From an uncultured Lachnospiraceae bacterium (GTDB lineage Bacteria; Bacillota_A; Clostridia; Lachnospirales; Lachnospiraceae), in the NCBI GenBank assembly GCA_910577835.1, contig CAJTOU010000003.1:1-64000 (forward strand): a DNA stretch of 64,000 nt, in the 5' to 3' direction. How positions within the stretch are numbered: the first letter of the stretch is position 1; every line of letters begins with the position of its first letter. A program made the translations under genes and the position numbers. The notes beneath the pieces are model-generated. The model was not told where the DNA came from. It did no database searches and saw only the letters and a list, made by a program, of their open reading frames with translations. This document shows positions 44,996 through 53,978 of this stretch, in pieces.

Positions 44996-45956
44996 GGTCA
45001 AAAGTAAAAAAGTTCTGTTTGAGTTTACTATAAGAAGAAACATCACAGTGATAAAAGGAGACAGCGCTACCGGAAAGACTACTCTTTTGCATATATTATA
45101 TGAATATTTGCGGGCGGGGAGAGAGTCCGGCTATTCGGTTTCAACAGATGCGGATTATTATGTATATCTTCGTCGCGAAGTAGGACGCAGCTGGGAAGAT
45201 GCATTATATTCCCTGAAAAACTCCATTATTTTTATTGAAGAAAATAATGATTTTGTATTCACAAAAAAATTTGCAGAATTTGTAAAAATATCAGGAAATT
45301 ATTTTGTAATAATTAATCGCGCACCTCTTAAAATGCTTCCATATAGTATTCATGAAATATATGAAATTGTCACTGAAGGAAAGCATGCAGATGTGAAAGA
45401 AACTTATCATTATTTGCAGGAGCTTTACAGCAATTATCCGATTAGTGAGAATAATAAACTGGACAATATAATAGCAGAAGACAGTAATTCGGGTTTTCAG
45501 TTTTTTTCAAAAGTCTTTAAGAACAGCAATGTAATAAGTGCAAGAGGAAATGGAAACGTACTTTCTGAGATTCAGCGACTGGACACAGGAGATATTCTTG
45601 CTATTGTAGATGGTGCAGCATTTGGAGCAATGATTGAAAATTGTTTGGAGTATTTTAAAATTCGCGATAAGCAAGGAGTATCTGTTTGGATGCCGGAATC
45701 ATTTGAATATTTGATTCTTAAATCTGGTTTGATTGAATCGAAAGACTTAGAGGATATATTGGCTTTTCCATCAGATTATATTGAATCGGAAAAATATGAA
45801 AGTTGGGAAGGTTTTTTTGCACAACTGTTAATATCATTGACGGAGACTAAACCATATAAATATTCCAAAACTTTATTAAATGAGTATTATATACAGGACA
45901 GAAATGTGAAAAAAATAACAGAGAATTTTCCAAAAGCAGTAAAATGTAATCTTTAA
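44973..45956 (+). CDS. P-loop ATPase paired with DUF4869
   Basis: A 327-residue protein with Walker A GDSATGKT at residues 29-36 and a Walker-B-like IIFIEENND around E89/E90. After a linker of ~100 residues comes a block RLDTGDILAIVDGAAFGAM, like a Rossmann/TOPRIM-type strand-loop, and a helical C-terminal domain ending PKAVKCNL. There are no membrane segments. It overlaps the DUF4869 gene by 23 bases, so the two probably form one system. The role (stress, defence or toxin-like) cannot be told from the sequence. Confidence 0.75.
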   Translation: MKGSYHFKVKSKKVLFEFTIRRNITVIKGDSATGKTTLLHILYEYLRAGRESGYSVSTDADYYVYLRREVGRSWEDALYSLKNSIIFIEENNDFVFTKKFAEFVKISGNYFVIINRAPLKMLPYSIHEIYEIVTEGKHADVKETYHYLQELYSNYPISENNKLDNIIAEDSNSGFQFFSKVFKNSNVISARGNGNVLSEIQRLDTGDILAIVDGAAFGAMIENCLEYFKIRDKQGVSVWMPESFEYLILKSGLIESKDLEDILAFPSDYIESEKYESWEGFFAQLLISLTETKPYKYSKTLLNEYYIQDRNVKKITENFPKAVKCNL

Positions 45957-46019
45957 AGATATATGCAGCAATAAATTAGTTCATAGTTTATGAATATTTT
46001 TATAAAGGAGGTTGTGATT

Positions 46020-46628
46020 ATGTATCCAATTATTACAATCAGCAGAGAATTTGGCAGCGGGGGACATTCTATCGGGGAAAAGGTGGCAAATGAGCTTGGA
46101 ATTCCTTTTTATGACAGTGAAATCGTAGAACAGACAGCCAAGAGAAGCGGCTATACCAAAGCGGCTGTCAGTGAACAGGGAGAATACACAAACAAAATGA
46201 GCAAATGGTTCTCTATGCCGGCATCCGCCATGTACTTTGAAAATCCACAGGATGAGATTTTCCGTGCACAGAAGCGTGTCATTTTGGACTGTGCGGAACA
46301 GGGACCATGCGTAATCGTTGGAAGATGTGCAGATTATATTCTTGATAAGGAAAACTATCCTACTCTGAATGTTTTTATTCATGCAGGTATGGAACAACGT
46401 ATTGCACGTGTATTAGAAAAATACGGCGAAACAGATATGGAAATTAAAAAGCGTCTTGAGCGCAAGGACAGAAACAGAAAAACTTACTATAAATATTATA
46501 CGGACAGAGAATGGGGTAAGTATGTAAATTATCATCTTAATCTTGACAGCGGATATCTGGGTATAGACCTCTGTGTGAAAATTATTGCAGACACAGTGAG
46601 AGCAAAAGAGGAAGAAAGCAAACAGTAG
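46020..46628 (+). CDS. Cytidylate-kinase-like protein
   Basis: A 202-residue P-loop protein of the cytidylate-kinase-2 type. The N-terminal SREFGSGGHSIGE near residue 8 stands in for the Walker A motif, and the block DRNRKTYYKYYTDREWG near residue 157 is typical of the family. The kinase activity on CMP is unproven for this branch. The ATG at 46020 has AAAGGAGG upstream; the frame is open ten codons earlier. The 223-base gap after it holds degenerate repeats and no gene. Confidence 0.85.
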   Translation: MYPIITISREFGSGGHSIGEKVANELGIPFYDSEIVEQTAKRSGYTKAAVSEQGEYTNKMSKWFSMPASAMYFENPQDEIFRAQKRVILDCAEQGPCVIVGRCADYILDKENYPTLNVFIHAGMEQRIARVLEKYGETDMEIKKRLERKDRNRKTYYKYYTDREWGKYVNYHLNLDSGYLGIDLCVKIIADTVRAKEEESKQ

Positions 46629-46851
46629 ACATAATAGGTAATATACTACAATAAATGGTATGCTGTAATGAATGATATACTGCAAATATTCCATAATGAG
46701 TAATATTGCACAAAAACATTATATTCTCCGTCGTTATATTTTCACAAAAAAATTAAATAATTGAAAAAAGACTTACATTTTTTGAAAAAATCTGTTAAAA
46801 TAAGATGGTACAGTGAAACAGATTTTCGATTATATTGTAAGGAGGCGGGAA

Positions 46852-47373
46852 ATGTTTGAAATTGGTGAATTCGTAATATACGGGTTGAATGGGATATGCA
46901 GAGTTCAGGATATCACTCATATTGATATGGCAGGCAGTTCAAAGGATACTTTATATTATTTGCTCCTGCCAGTTAATAATTCCGAATGTAAGGTTTATGT
47001 TCCGGTTGACAATGATAAAGTTACAGTAAGAAAGGTACTGACAGATAAAGAGGCGTGGGAATTGATAGATGAAATACCAGAGATAGATGAAATGTGGGTA
47101 CAGAATGACAAGCAGAGAGAGGGAATTTATAAAACTGCCCTGAAAACCTGTGATTGCAGAGAATTGGTGAGGATTATAAAAACTTCTTATACCAGAAAAC
47201 AGGAAAGACTGAAGCAGGGAAAGAAAGCAACTGCGACAGATGACAAGTATTTAAAGCAGGCAAAGGAGAATCTTTACAATGAGCTGGCTTTTGTGCTTGG
47301 AAAAGAAAAGTCGGAAATGGAGCAAATTATCTCAGAGCATATCAGAATAAAACAGGGAGAGATAATTTCTTAA
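46852..47373 (+). CDS. CarD-family transcriptional regulator
   Basis: A 173-residue protein with a Tudor-like RNA-polymerase-interaction domain (opening FEIGEFVIYGLNGICRVQDI) and a helical C-terminal domain rich in Lys and Glu. CarD proteins bind the polymerase beta subunit and stabilise open promoters. The ATG at 46852 has AAGGAGGCGGG upstream. It is followed by a strong terminator. Confidence 0.9.
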   Translation: MFEIGEFVIYGLNGICRVQDITHIDMAGSSKDTLYYLLLPVNNSECKVYVPVDNDKVTVRKVLTDKEAWELIDEIPEIDEMWVQNDKQREGIYKTALKTCDCRELVRIIKTSYTRKQERLKQGKKATATDDKYLKQAKENLYNELAFVLGKEKSEMEQIISEHIRIKQGEIIS

Positions 47374-47437
47374 TCGAAGTTTCTTAGCTGGTATTTTCTG
47401 ATAAAAACTTCCCGATTATAATTTTATATGATGAAAG

Positions 47438-47481
47438 AAAGACAGCTTTTTTCCTATTTTCAGAAAAAAGCTGTCTTTTTT
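47438..47481 (+). terminator. Strong terminator after CarD gene
   Basis: AAAGACAGCTTTTTTC pairs perfectly with GAAAAAAGCTGTCTTT around a 9-base loop, followed by TTT. Confidence 0.9.
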
Positions 47482-47522
47482 GGAGAATTTAATGAATTCT
47501 TTTATTTCCAGATAAAATTTCC

Positions 47523-47552
47523 TTGTAAAATCCCCCTTTTATCTGTTATAAT
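47523..47552 (+). promoter_or_regulatory. Promoter of the hydrogenase gene
   Basis: TTGTAA, an 18-base spacer and a perfect TATAAT (47547-47552). The rest of the leader, 47586-47660, is degenerate A-rich repeats. Confidence 0.6.
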
Positions 47553-47672
47553 AACCTTTAGCGGACAAACAGTCGAAAGTAAAGATTACGTGAGTAAAAT
47601 GGTAAGGTTATAGAATTATAAAATGGTAAAACTGTAAAAATATAAAATAGAAAAAACCAGGAGGTTATTATT

Positions 47673-49178
47673 ATGAAAGGAATAGTTACGCCAGTAGAGG
47701 AAGTCAGGAGAAAAATATTTTCCTCCATAGCAAAAGTAGCGTTTGATTCCACAAACGACACATTTAACGATGAAATTGAAGCCATTCCGTATGAGATACT
47801 CGGTGAGAAGGCAAAATACAGGGAAAGCATATACAGAGAACGTGCGATTTTAAGCGAGCGTATCCGCCTTGCCATGGGCATGTCGCTACGTCCTGAAAAC
47901 AGGCCGGTTCATCTGACCTATGGTATGGAAAACAGCAATATTGATGAAAAGTATTATGAGCCGCCTCTTATGCAGGTTATTCCCTCTGCCTGCAATGCAT
48001 GTGAATCAAATAAATATATAGTCAGCAATTTATGCAAGAACTGCGTAGCTCACCCATGCCGTCAGGTCTGCCCGAAAGGCGCGGTAGATGTAGTAGACGG
48101 AAAATCTGTGATTAATCAGGAAAAATGTATTAAATGTGGTAAATGTAAAGAAATCTGCCCTTACGATGCTATCGGAAAGCTGGAACGTCCGTGTGAGCGT
48201 GCCTGTGGAGTAAAGGCAATTGAGACGGATGAGTATGGAAGAGCCCAAATCAACAATGAAAAATGTGTTTCTTGTGGAATGTGTATGGTAAACTGTCCAT
48301 TTGGCGCTATCTCCGATAAATCTCAGGTATTTCAGCTCTGTCGGGCGATAAGAGAGGAAAAAAGAATTGTTGCGGCGCTTGCTCCTGCTTTTGTCGGCCA
48401 GTTCGGACCGGACGTAACACCGAGAAAGCTTAAGCAGGCTTTGATAAAAATGGGCTTCGAAGATGTTCATGAGGTTGCGCTTGGCGCTGATATTGGCGCT
48501 GTGGCAGAAGCAAGACAATATGCGGAAAAAATAATGACAGGAGAGCTTCCGTTTCTTTTGACCTCCTGCTGCCCGTCATGGGCAATGCTTGCCAAACATT
48601 ATTTTCCGGATTTAATAGACAGCGTATCCAATGAGCTTACACCAATGGTAGCAACTGCGCGAAGTATAAAAAAGAAGGACCCGAATGTACTGGTGGTATT
48701 TATCGGACCATGTGCTGCAAAGAAGCTGGAGGCTTCAAGAAGACATGTTCGAAGTGATGTGGACTTTGTAATTACCTTTGAAGAGCTGCGTGGAATGTTT
48801 GATGCAAAGGAAATTAATCCGTCTGATATGGAGGGCGATACCTCTTTCCATGACGCTACGGCTGCAGGGCGCGGTTACGCTGTTGCAGGCGGAGTAGCTT
48901 CTGCGATTGAGGATTGTCTGAAAGAATACTATACAGAAATGCCGATTCGAATTGAACACGCGGAAGGACTGGCAGAATGTAAAAAAGTGCTCACGCTGGC
49001 AAAGGCAGGCAGAATGAATGGGTGTCTGATAGAAGGCATGGGCTGTCCGGGCGGCTGTATGGGCGGCGCAGGAACCAATATATCATTAAATAAAGCAAAA
49101 GCTGAATTAAAGAAATACAAAGACGGCTCTACACAGAAGCTTCCGCCGTATGGAGTATTGGAAATAGAACTGGATTAG
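47673..49178 (+). CDS. [FeFe] hydrogenase, ferredoxin-domain type with variant H-cluster motifs
   Basis: A 501-residue monomeric iron hydrogenase. Two 4Fe-4S ferredoxin motifs (CIKCGKCKEICP and CVSCGMCMVNCP) lie around residues 150-215. The H-cluster signatures are TSCCPSW (about residue 290), GPCAAKK (about 349) and the C-terminal GCPGGCMGGAG (about 453). The second has Gly where the classical motif has Met (MPC), as in the group-B/clade-divergent hydrogenases. It reduces protons with ferredoxin. The TCTGT/TATAAT promoter and CarD neighbour give no firm regulatory clue. Confidence 0.9.
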   Translation: MKGIVTPVEEVRRKIFSSIAKVAFDSTNDTFNDEIEAIPYEILGEKAKYRESIYRERAILSERIRLAMGMSLRPENRPVHLTYGMENSNIDEKYYEPPLMQVIPSACNACESNKYIVSNLCKNCVAHPCRQVCPKGAVDVVDGKSVINQEKCIKCGKCKEICPYDAIGKLERPCERACGVKAIETDEYGRAQINNEKCVSCGMCMVNCPFGAISDKSQVFQLCRAIREEKRIVAALAPAFVGQFGPDVTPRKLKQALIKMGFEDVHEVALGADIGAVAEARQYAEKIMTGELPFLLTSCCPSWAMLAKHYFPDLIDSVSNELTPMVATARSIKKKDPNVLVVFIGPCAAKKLEASRRHVRSDVDFVITFEELRGMFDAKEINPSDMEGDTSFHDATAAGRGYAVAGGVASAIEDCLKEYYTEMPIRIEHAEGLAECKKVLTLAKAGRMNGCLIEGMGCPGGCMGGAGTNISLNKAKAELKKYKDGSTQKLPPYGVLEIELD

Positions 49179-49196
49179 AAAAGAATAAAATAAAAA

Positions 49197-49234
49197 CCCG
49201 CCGGCAGGAGTATAATGAGATGAGAGCCGGCGGG
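49197..49234 (+). terminator. Terminator after hydrogenase gene
   Basis: CCCGCCGGC and GCCGGCGGG pair perfectly around a 20-base loop. No clear T-run on the + strand. Confidence 0.7.
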
Positions 49235-49265
49235 ATATGCAATCAGTCTTTGGCTGATTGAGTGA

Positions 49266-49673
49266 TTAATAAGCAACAGAATGCTTGGAGTCATTGTGTT
49301 TATGAAAGTGACGATGATACGCTACATGGTCAGATGCTACATGGTCGGATGCTATATGCTCTGAATCTACATGGTCTGATTCTAATTCATCCTTCAGTAC
49401 AGTTTCCTGAATTTTGTCCAGCTTTCTGTTTCTGAAATAAATGACAAGATTCAGAGAAACAATTGCCAAGTTTAAAAGATAAACAATTAATACAAAATTT
49501 ATTTGCTGTGATACAAGCTTTGCCGTAATTCCTGCAATATAGCCTGAAATAATTAGTAAAATAAATGGAAGGCTCATGCTTTTTGCAGTGCGTGCTTTAT
49601 ATCCCTTGATTACATTTATAGGCCATGAAAAGCCAAAACATATTAACATAATAGATTCTAATATCGGACTCAT
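49266..49673 (-). CDS. SemiSWEET/PQ-loop-like membrane protein with His-rich tail
   Basis: A 135-residue protein. Three membrane helices span the first ~85 residues; FGFSWPINVIKGYKARTAK is a PQ-loop-type helix start. The C-terminal ~40 residues are a hydrophilic tail with repeated SDHVA-type units and ten or so histidines, ending HKHNDSKHSVAY. SemiSWEETs move sugars as dimers; the tail could bind metal. It has ATG after AGGAAAAAA on the minus strand. Dispersed repeats flank it on both sides. Confidence 0.7.
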   Translation of the reverse strand: MSPILESIMLICFGFSWPINVIKGYKARTAKSMSLPFILLIISGYIAGITAKLVSQQINFVLIVYLLNLAIVSLNLVIYFRNRKLDKIQETVLKDELESDHVDSEHIASDHVASDHVAYHRHFHKHNDSKHSVAY

Positions 49674-49737
49674 TTTTTTCCTCCATAAAATTGATATTAA
49701 ATAATGCAGCCAGCACTTGCGCTGATTGCGTGATTAT

Positions 49738-50286
49738 TTAGATTGCGCAGTATTGAATAATGTCTGCGTAGCTCATATTTGAATCGTAGAATACAGACTT
49801 GATTGTGCGGAAAAATCCAATGTCATATTCTCCGAGGTTGTGAACAGATGGAATTTCAAAATAGCTGCAGCCGCATTCCTCTGATAAGGTTTTCAAAATA
49901 TGGTTAAAGCTTTCAGCCTTTTCATTCTGTGCAGTTACGGAAGTAAGAATCAGCGACGCATCTGGAAGAACTGTATGAATAGTATATAAAAGCCAGCGAT
50001 ATTGTTCTGCAAGCTTATCAATGTCACAGTCACTCTTCAAATCTTCTTCTCCAAGATTTAAAATAATTTTATCCGGCTCCAGACTGTATATACAGGTATC
50101 CAGATATTTTTCCGCATTGCCAAGGCTCAACCCTTCAATACTTCTATTATAAATATGCTGTGAAATGTCATAATCCTGAACCAGCTCATTAATTGGAACA
50201 TTTGCTGCCGATGTAGAGCCAAATAAAACGATACCATGTTTCTTTGCTACTTTGTTTAAAATTGTAAAATCAAACTCTCTTGTCAT
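49738..50286 (-). CDS. SGNH/GDSL-like hydrolase
   Basis: A 182-residue small protein with SGNH-type blocks: GSTSAANV near residue 23 (block I) and NLGEEDLK near residue 97 (block III). The later blocks (the catalytic Asp/His near the C terminus) are not convincingly present, since DIIQYC ends the protein early. It may be a non-catalytic or truncated esterase fold. No signal peptide. Its substrate is unknown. Confidence 0.6.
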   Translation of the reverse strand: MTREFDFTILNKVAKKHGIVLFGSTSAANVPINELVQDYDISQHIYNRSIEGLSLGNAEKYLDTCIYSLEPDKIILNLGEEDLKSDCDIDKLAEQYRWLLYTIHTVLPDASLILTSVTAQNEKAESFNHILKTLSEECGCSYFEIPSVHNLGEYDIGFFRTIKSVFYDSNMSYADIIQYCAI

Positions 50287-50523
50287 AATGAAAGTCCTCC
50301 TTTTTTTCTTTTCTGACCCTATTATATGCTTGACAATTCAAAATGTCTAATATATTATTTAACTTAAATTAATAATTTTAAACTTATAGATAGAAAAGGT
50401 GAATAGAAAATCTATTATATAAAAAATATAGATTCATAATTTTCAGATTATAGATTATAGCATAACAAGTATTTTTGAATTATACAGAATAAATTTTAAA
50501 AGATATGGGAGGCATTTACAATT

Positions 50524-51408
50524 ATGGAAATTTTACAGTTAAAGTATTTTTATGCATTAGCACAGGCACAGCATGTTACAAGAACCGCGGAGCAGCTTCA
50601 TATTGCTCAGCCTGCTCTGACGCAGACCATTCACAGGCTGGAGAAGGAGCTGGGTGTCAAATTGTTTCAGTCCAGCGGAAGAAATATTGTGCTGACTCCG
50701 GCGGGAAAATACTTACAGGAAAAGATTGGGCCAATTTTAAAGGGATTAAATGATATTCCGGTAGAATTACAGGAATTATCCAATATGAGAAAAAAGATTC
50801 TGCGAATTAACGTACTGGCGGCATCAACCGTGATTACCAATACGATTATAGAGTTTCAGAAGCTTTATGGCGGGATTGATTTTCGCATTGTACAGAACAG
50901 CAAGGAAGAGGATGCAGATATTACAATATTTACAAGGGAATTTTTTCAGAAGCCAAAAAATATGAAGGAAAGCTACTATGTGTTTACAGAAAAGATATTT
51001 CTGGCGGTTCCCAAGGTTTCAAAATATTCCGACAGAGAAACGATTACTTTAAGAGAAATGGCAGGAAAAGAGTTTATTTCTCTTGCAGGGTCGAGAGGAC
51101 TTCGAATTATCTGTGACCGTTTCTGTATGCACTCAGGCTTTCAGCCGGAAGTGGTTTTTGAAAGTGACAGTCCTGAAGCGGTAAAAAACCTGATTAGTGC
51201 CAGTATAGGAGTAGGTTTTTGGCCTCAGTATACATGGGGCGAGCCGGATATGAGCCGGATGACCCTGATTCCGATATCGGAGCCTCAATGTCAGAGAGAT
51301 ATTGTGGTATGTCTGCATAACAATGAGAATGGAAATGAATGGGCGGGAGAATATTTTAAGTATTTGTCGGAGTATTTTGAAAAGTTGAAAAGCGAGAAAG
51401 AAAATTAA
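50524..51408 (+). CDS. LysR-family transcriptional regulator
   Basis: A 294-residue regulator with a winged HTH in the first ~60 residues, including QHVTRTAEQLHIAQPALTQT, and a periplasmic-binding-like effector domain (about 88-290). Divergent from the SGNH gene across a 237-base gap, which may be its target. The effector is unknown. Starts at ATG after GGGAGG. Confidence 0.92.
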   Translation: MEILQLKYFYALAQAQHVTRTAEQLHIAQPALTQTIHRLEKELGVKLFQSSGRNIVLTPAGKYLQEKIGPILKGLNDIPVELQELSNMRKKILRINVLAASTVITNTIIEFQKLYGGIDFRIVQNSKEEDADITIFTREFFQKPKNMKESYYVFTEKIFLAVPKVSKYSDRETITLREMAGKEFISLAGSRGLRIICDRFCMHSGFQPEVVFESDSPEAVKNLISASIGVGFWPQYTWGEPDMSRMTLIPISEPQCQRDIVVCLHNNENGNEWAGEYFKYLSEYFEKLKSEKEN

Positions 51409-51469
51409 AGAGGAAATATTATAAAAAGCAACCATACATTCCTATATCTTGAAAAGAAAGGGAAAAGCC

Positions 51470-51934
51470 ATGAAAAAAACAAATAAAGAAGCATCGAAAA
51501 AAGAAGCATCAAATAAAGAAATGTCAAAAAAGGAAATTATAAAAAAAGACCTCTCTCCAAAAGAACTGCAACTTATGGAATGTCTGTGGTCTGTAAAGAA
51601 AGCAAAAAGCGTACCTAAAATCGTAAAGCTGCTCTCTGAAAAAACACAGCAGCAATATGCGGAATCAACTGTCCGTACCTTTCTTACAAGAATCGAAAAG
51701 AAAGGCTACGTACATCGCTTTAAAGATGGTCAGAATTATTATTATGAACCCACTGTCAGAGAAACAGATTACCGTATATTCCTTCATATGGAATATATCA
51801 GCAAAAACATAAAAGACGAGGAATATCCGGTAATCCTTGAGCTTTTAAAGCGTGGAAAATTTTCAAAAAAAGAAATAAAAACCATGAAAAAGCTCTTAAA
51901 TGATATGGAAAAAATGAAGGAAAAAGAAAAATAA
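51470..51934 (+). CDS. BlaI/MecI/CopY-family repressor
   Basis: A 154-residue regulator with a Lys-rich N-terminal extension (KKTNKEASKKEASNKEMSKK) ahead of the BlaI-like winged helix, with core blocks LSPKELQLMECLW and STVRTFLTRIEKKGYV. The C-terminal helices would dimerise. No blaR/mecR sensor protease gene is next to it. Ribosome site AAAGGG upstream of ATG 51470. Its last 39 bases overlap the convergent DUF1294 gene. Confidence 0.85.
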   Translation: MKKTNKEASKKEASNKEMSKKEIIKKDLSPKELQLMECLWSVKKAKSVPKIVKLLSEKTQQQYAESTVRTFLTRIEKKGYVHRFKDGQNYYYEPTVRETDYRIFLHMEYISKNIKDEEYPVILELLKRGKFSKKEIKTMKKLLNDMEKMKEKEK

Positions 51935-52177
51935 TGCCGTCTGCATAATGAAAATCGCAGGCATTCCAATTGTAAACTGCCAGTGCTTTGTCTTATGTCG
52001 AAACATTTTCATTCCGATTATTGAACCGGCACTTCCCCCTAAAAGCGCAATCAGAAAAAGTGTCTTTTCCGGTATGCGCCACTGGTGATTTCTGGCACGT
52101 CTTTTATCCATATACATAGAAAGAATTCCGCACAAATTTATAATAATCAGATATGCTGCCAGCCATTTTAAATACAT
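51896..52177 (-). CDS. DUF1294 membrane protein
   Basis: A 93-residue protein with three hydrophobic segments and the DUF1294 signature MDKRRARNHQWRIPEKTLF, followed by LLGGSAGSIIGMKMFRHKTKH. Function is unknown. Its gene overlaps the 3' end of the BlaI-type gene in convergent orientation, so transcripts from the two can pair. Confidence 0.85.
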   Translation of the reverse strand: MYLKWLAAYLIIINLCGILSMYMDKRRARNHQWRIPEKTLFLIALLGGSAGSIIGMKMFRHKTKHWQFTIGMPAIFIMQTALFFFFLHFFHII

Positions 52178-52252
52178 AAAACTCTCCCGTTTCCTGTATT
52201 ATTATTCAGACATAGACAGCAATGAAAAATTTTATTTTTCACACGCATTCTT

Positions 52253-52987
52253 TTATATCTCCTTTATATGTTCTAGTACTTTGCTTTCTATCACATTATG
52301 CACATCTCTCGCCAGAAACTTTTTCTCCTCTTTTCCAAGCTCTGACAGAATAATCGGCTGACAATATTCTATAATCACATGTGCTTTTTTTATAAATGGA
52401 AACTGGTCCTCGAAAATAGCGCTTGTATTATTAATCGCCACAGGAACAATCGGTATATTTGCCTTTTCAGCCATTTTTAAACTTCCGCCTTTAAATTCAG
52501 CTATGGAATCATCTGACTTTGCTCTTGTACCTTCCGGAAAGATAAAGATAGAAATTCCCGACTTCAGTTTATCTACCCCTTCATGTATCATCTTCAGCCC
52601 TTCCTTTGGAGTAGAACGGTCAAGAAACAGACAATGCATATTCTCCATCCACTGAGCAAGAATCGGAACTTTTTTTATTTCTATTTTTGACACAAATCCC
52701 ATCAGAGGAGGAAGAATGCTGTAATTCAAAATAATATCAAAGTAGCTTCTGTGATTTGCAACATATAAAACGGCCTGATTTTTTGGGATATTTTCCCTGC
52801 CGCGGATTTCTAGCTTTACACCGGAAGCAAGTCTTACCAAAAAAAATGTCTTTGTTACCAGAAAGTATGAAATTTTGTCCTTCGCCTGTCTGCTGAACAG
52901 TCCAATAATCCATGTCAGTGGAAGTGTAAGAATACTCAGGATAAAAAACAGCGATACAGGAATCGCTATAAGAATCAGTCTTATCAT
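52253..52987 (-). CDS. plsC: 1-acyl-sn-glycerol-3-phosphate acyltransferase
   Basis: A 244-residue membrane-associated enzyme that adds the second acyl chain in phosphatidic acid synthesis. The acyltransferase HxxxxD motif is NHRSYFD near residue 78, and the second motif FPEGTRAKS near residue 155. One N-terminal hydrophobic helix anchors it. It sits alone; the next gene is divergent. Confidence 0.93.
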   Translation of the reverse strand: MIRLILIAIPVSLFFILSILTLPLTWIIGLFSRQAKDKISYFLVTKTFFLVRLASGVKLEIRGRENIPKNQAVLYVANHRSYFDIILNYSILPPLMGFVSKIEIKKVPILAQWMENMHCLFLDRSTPKEGLKMIHEGVDKLKSGISIFIFPEGTRAKSDDSIAEFKGGSLKMAEKANIPIVPVAINNTSAIFEDQFPFIKKAHVIIEYCQPIILSELGKEEKKFLARDVHNVIESKVLEHIKEI

Positions 52988-53191
52988 AGGGTTTCCTCTT
53001 TTCTATAAAGAATCTTTAAATTTCCAGTCAAGTATATCATTGCACCGCTGTAAATTCAAGAAAAATAATAGAAATTTCTGTTGCCAATTACAAATACTAA
53101 TGATAAAATATAAACGTTGTGCATGAAAGTATATATTTCAAAGAGTATATGTTTCAGGATAATAAAAAGCAAAAGGCAGGAGGGCTTCAAA

Positions 53192-53677
53192 ATGAAAGGA
53201 TTTTTGATAGTATTAGGTATTGTATTGCTGATATTGCTTGTATTGCTTGCCGTAATGTATTTTCTGGGCAGAAAGTTGCAGAAAAAGCAGGCAGAGCAGC
53301 AGGAGGCCATGGATGCGGCAGCGCAGCAGATGAATTTGTATATTATAGATATGAAGATGATGAAGATTACAGAGGCCAATCTTCCCAAAGTGGTGCTTGA
53401 GCAGGTTCCAAAGTATATGAAGAGAGCCAAGCTTCCGATTGTAAAGGTGAAGGTCGGACCAAAGGTGATGTCATTAATCTGCGATGCCAAGGTATTTGAT
53501 ACAATCGCGCCGAAACAGGAAGTTAAAGCGACCGTGAGCGGGCTATATATAACAGCAGCAAAGAGAATCCGCGGACCGGTGGTTGAGACAGACCCGAAGA
53601 AGCGGAAGGAACAGAGAAAGCGGGAAAAGAAAGAAGCAAAAAAGGCGGCAAGACAGGCAAAGAAGAAAGAAAATTAA
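53192..53677 (+). CDS. Single-membrane-helix protein, hypothetical
   Basis: A 161-residue protein with an N-terminal membrane helix (MKGFLIVLGIVLLILLVLL), then a Gln/Ala-rich linker, a folded domain of ~80 residues and a very basic C-terminal tail rich in Lys/Arg/Ala. Topology would place the C-terminal domain in the cytoplasm. ATG 53192 is preferred because AGGAGG lies upstream, after the start predicted by the open frame. Not recognised beyond its Lachnospiraceae-like look. Confidence 0.7.
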   Translation: MKGFLIVLGIVLLILLVLLAVMYFLGRKLQKKQAEQQEAMDAAAQQMNLYIIDMKMMKITEANLPKVVLEQVPKYMKRAKLPIVKVKVGPKVMSLICDAKVFDTIAPKQEVKATVSGLYITAAKRIRGPVVETDPKKRKEQRKREKKEAKKAARQAKKKEN

Positions 53678-53978
53678 AAAAGCTGATTATTGACGGAAAA
53701 AGTGCCCTGACAGGCACTTTTTTAATATAAAATTCACACTTCTCCCATTGTGAAATCTCCATAAGTATGCTACAATTATTTATATTATGTCTAAAACATC
53801 TAGGACAAAGGTCTGCAAGGACATAAGTTTGTGAGAGATGTCTTGTCACTTTGTTCATAAATTATTAAAGTATGGAACCAACGCTTGCGTTGATTATCCG
53901 AGTGGCTCTGTAAGAGCCGCGTCATAGGAAAGACAAAGCAGTTTCCTGTGAAAAAATTACAATAGAAAGGCATATGCT
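53678..53978 (+). other. Gap with terminator and dispersed repeat
   Basis: This 301-base gap has the terminator at 53696-53722 and a dispersed repeat copy with a GGCTCT/AGAGCC hairpin near 53872-53930. No gene is seen. Confidence 0.6.
53696..53722 (+). terminator. Terminator after hypothetical gene
   Basis: AAAAAGTGCC, loop CTGACA, GGCACTTTTTT. Confidence 0.92.
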
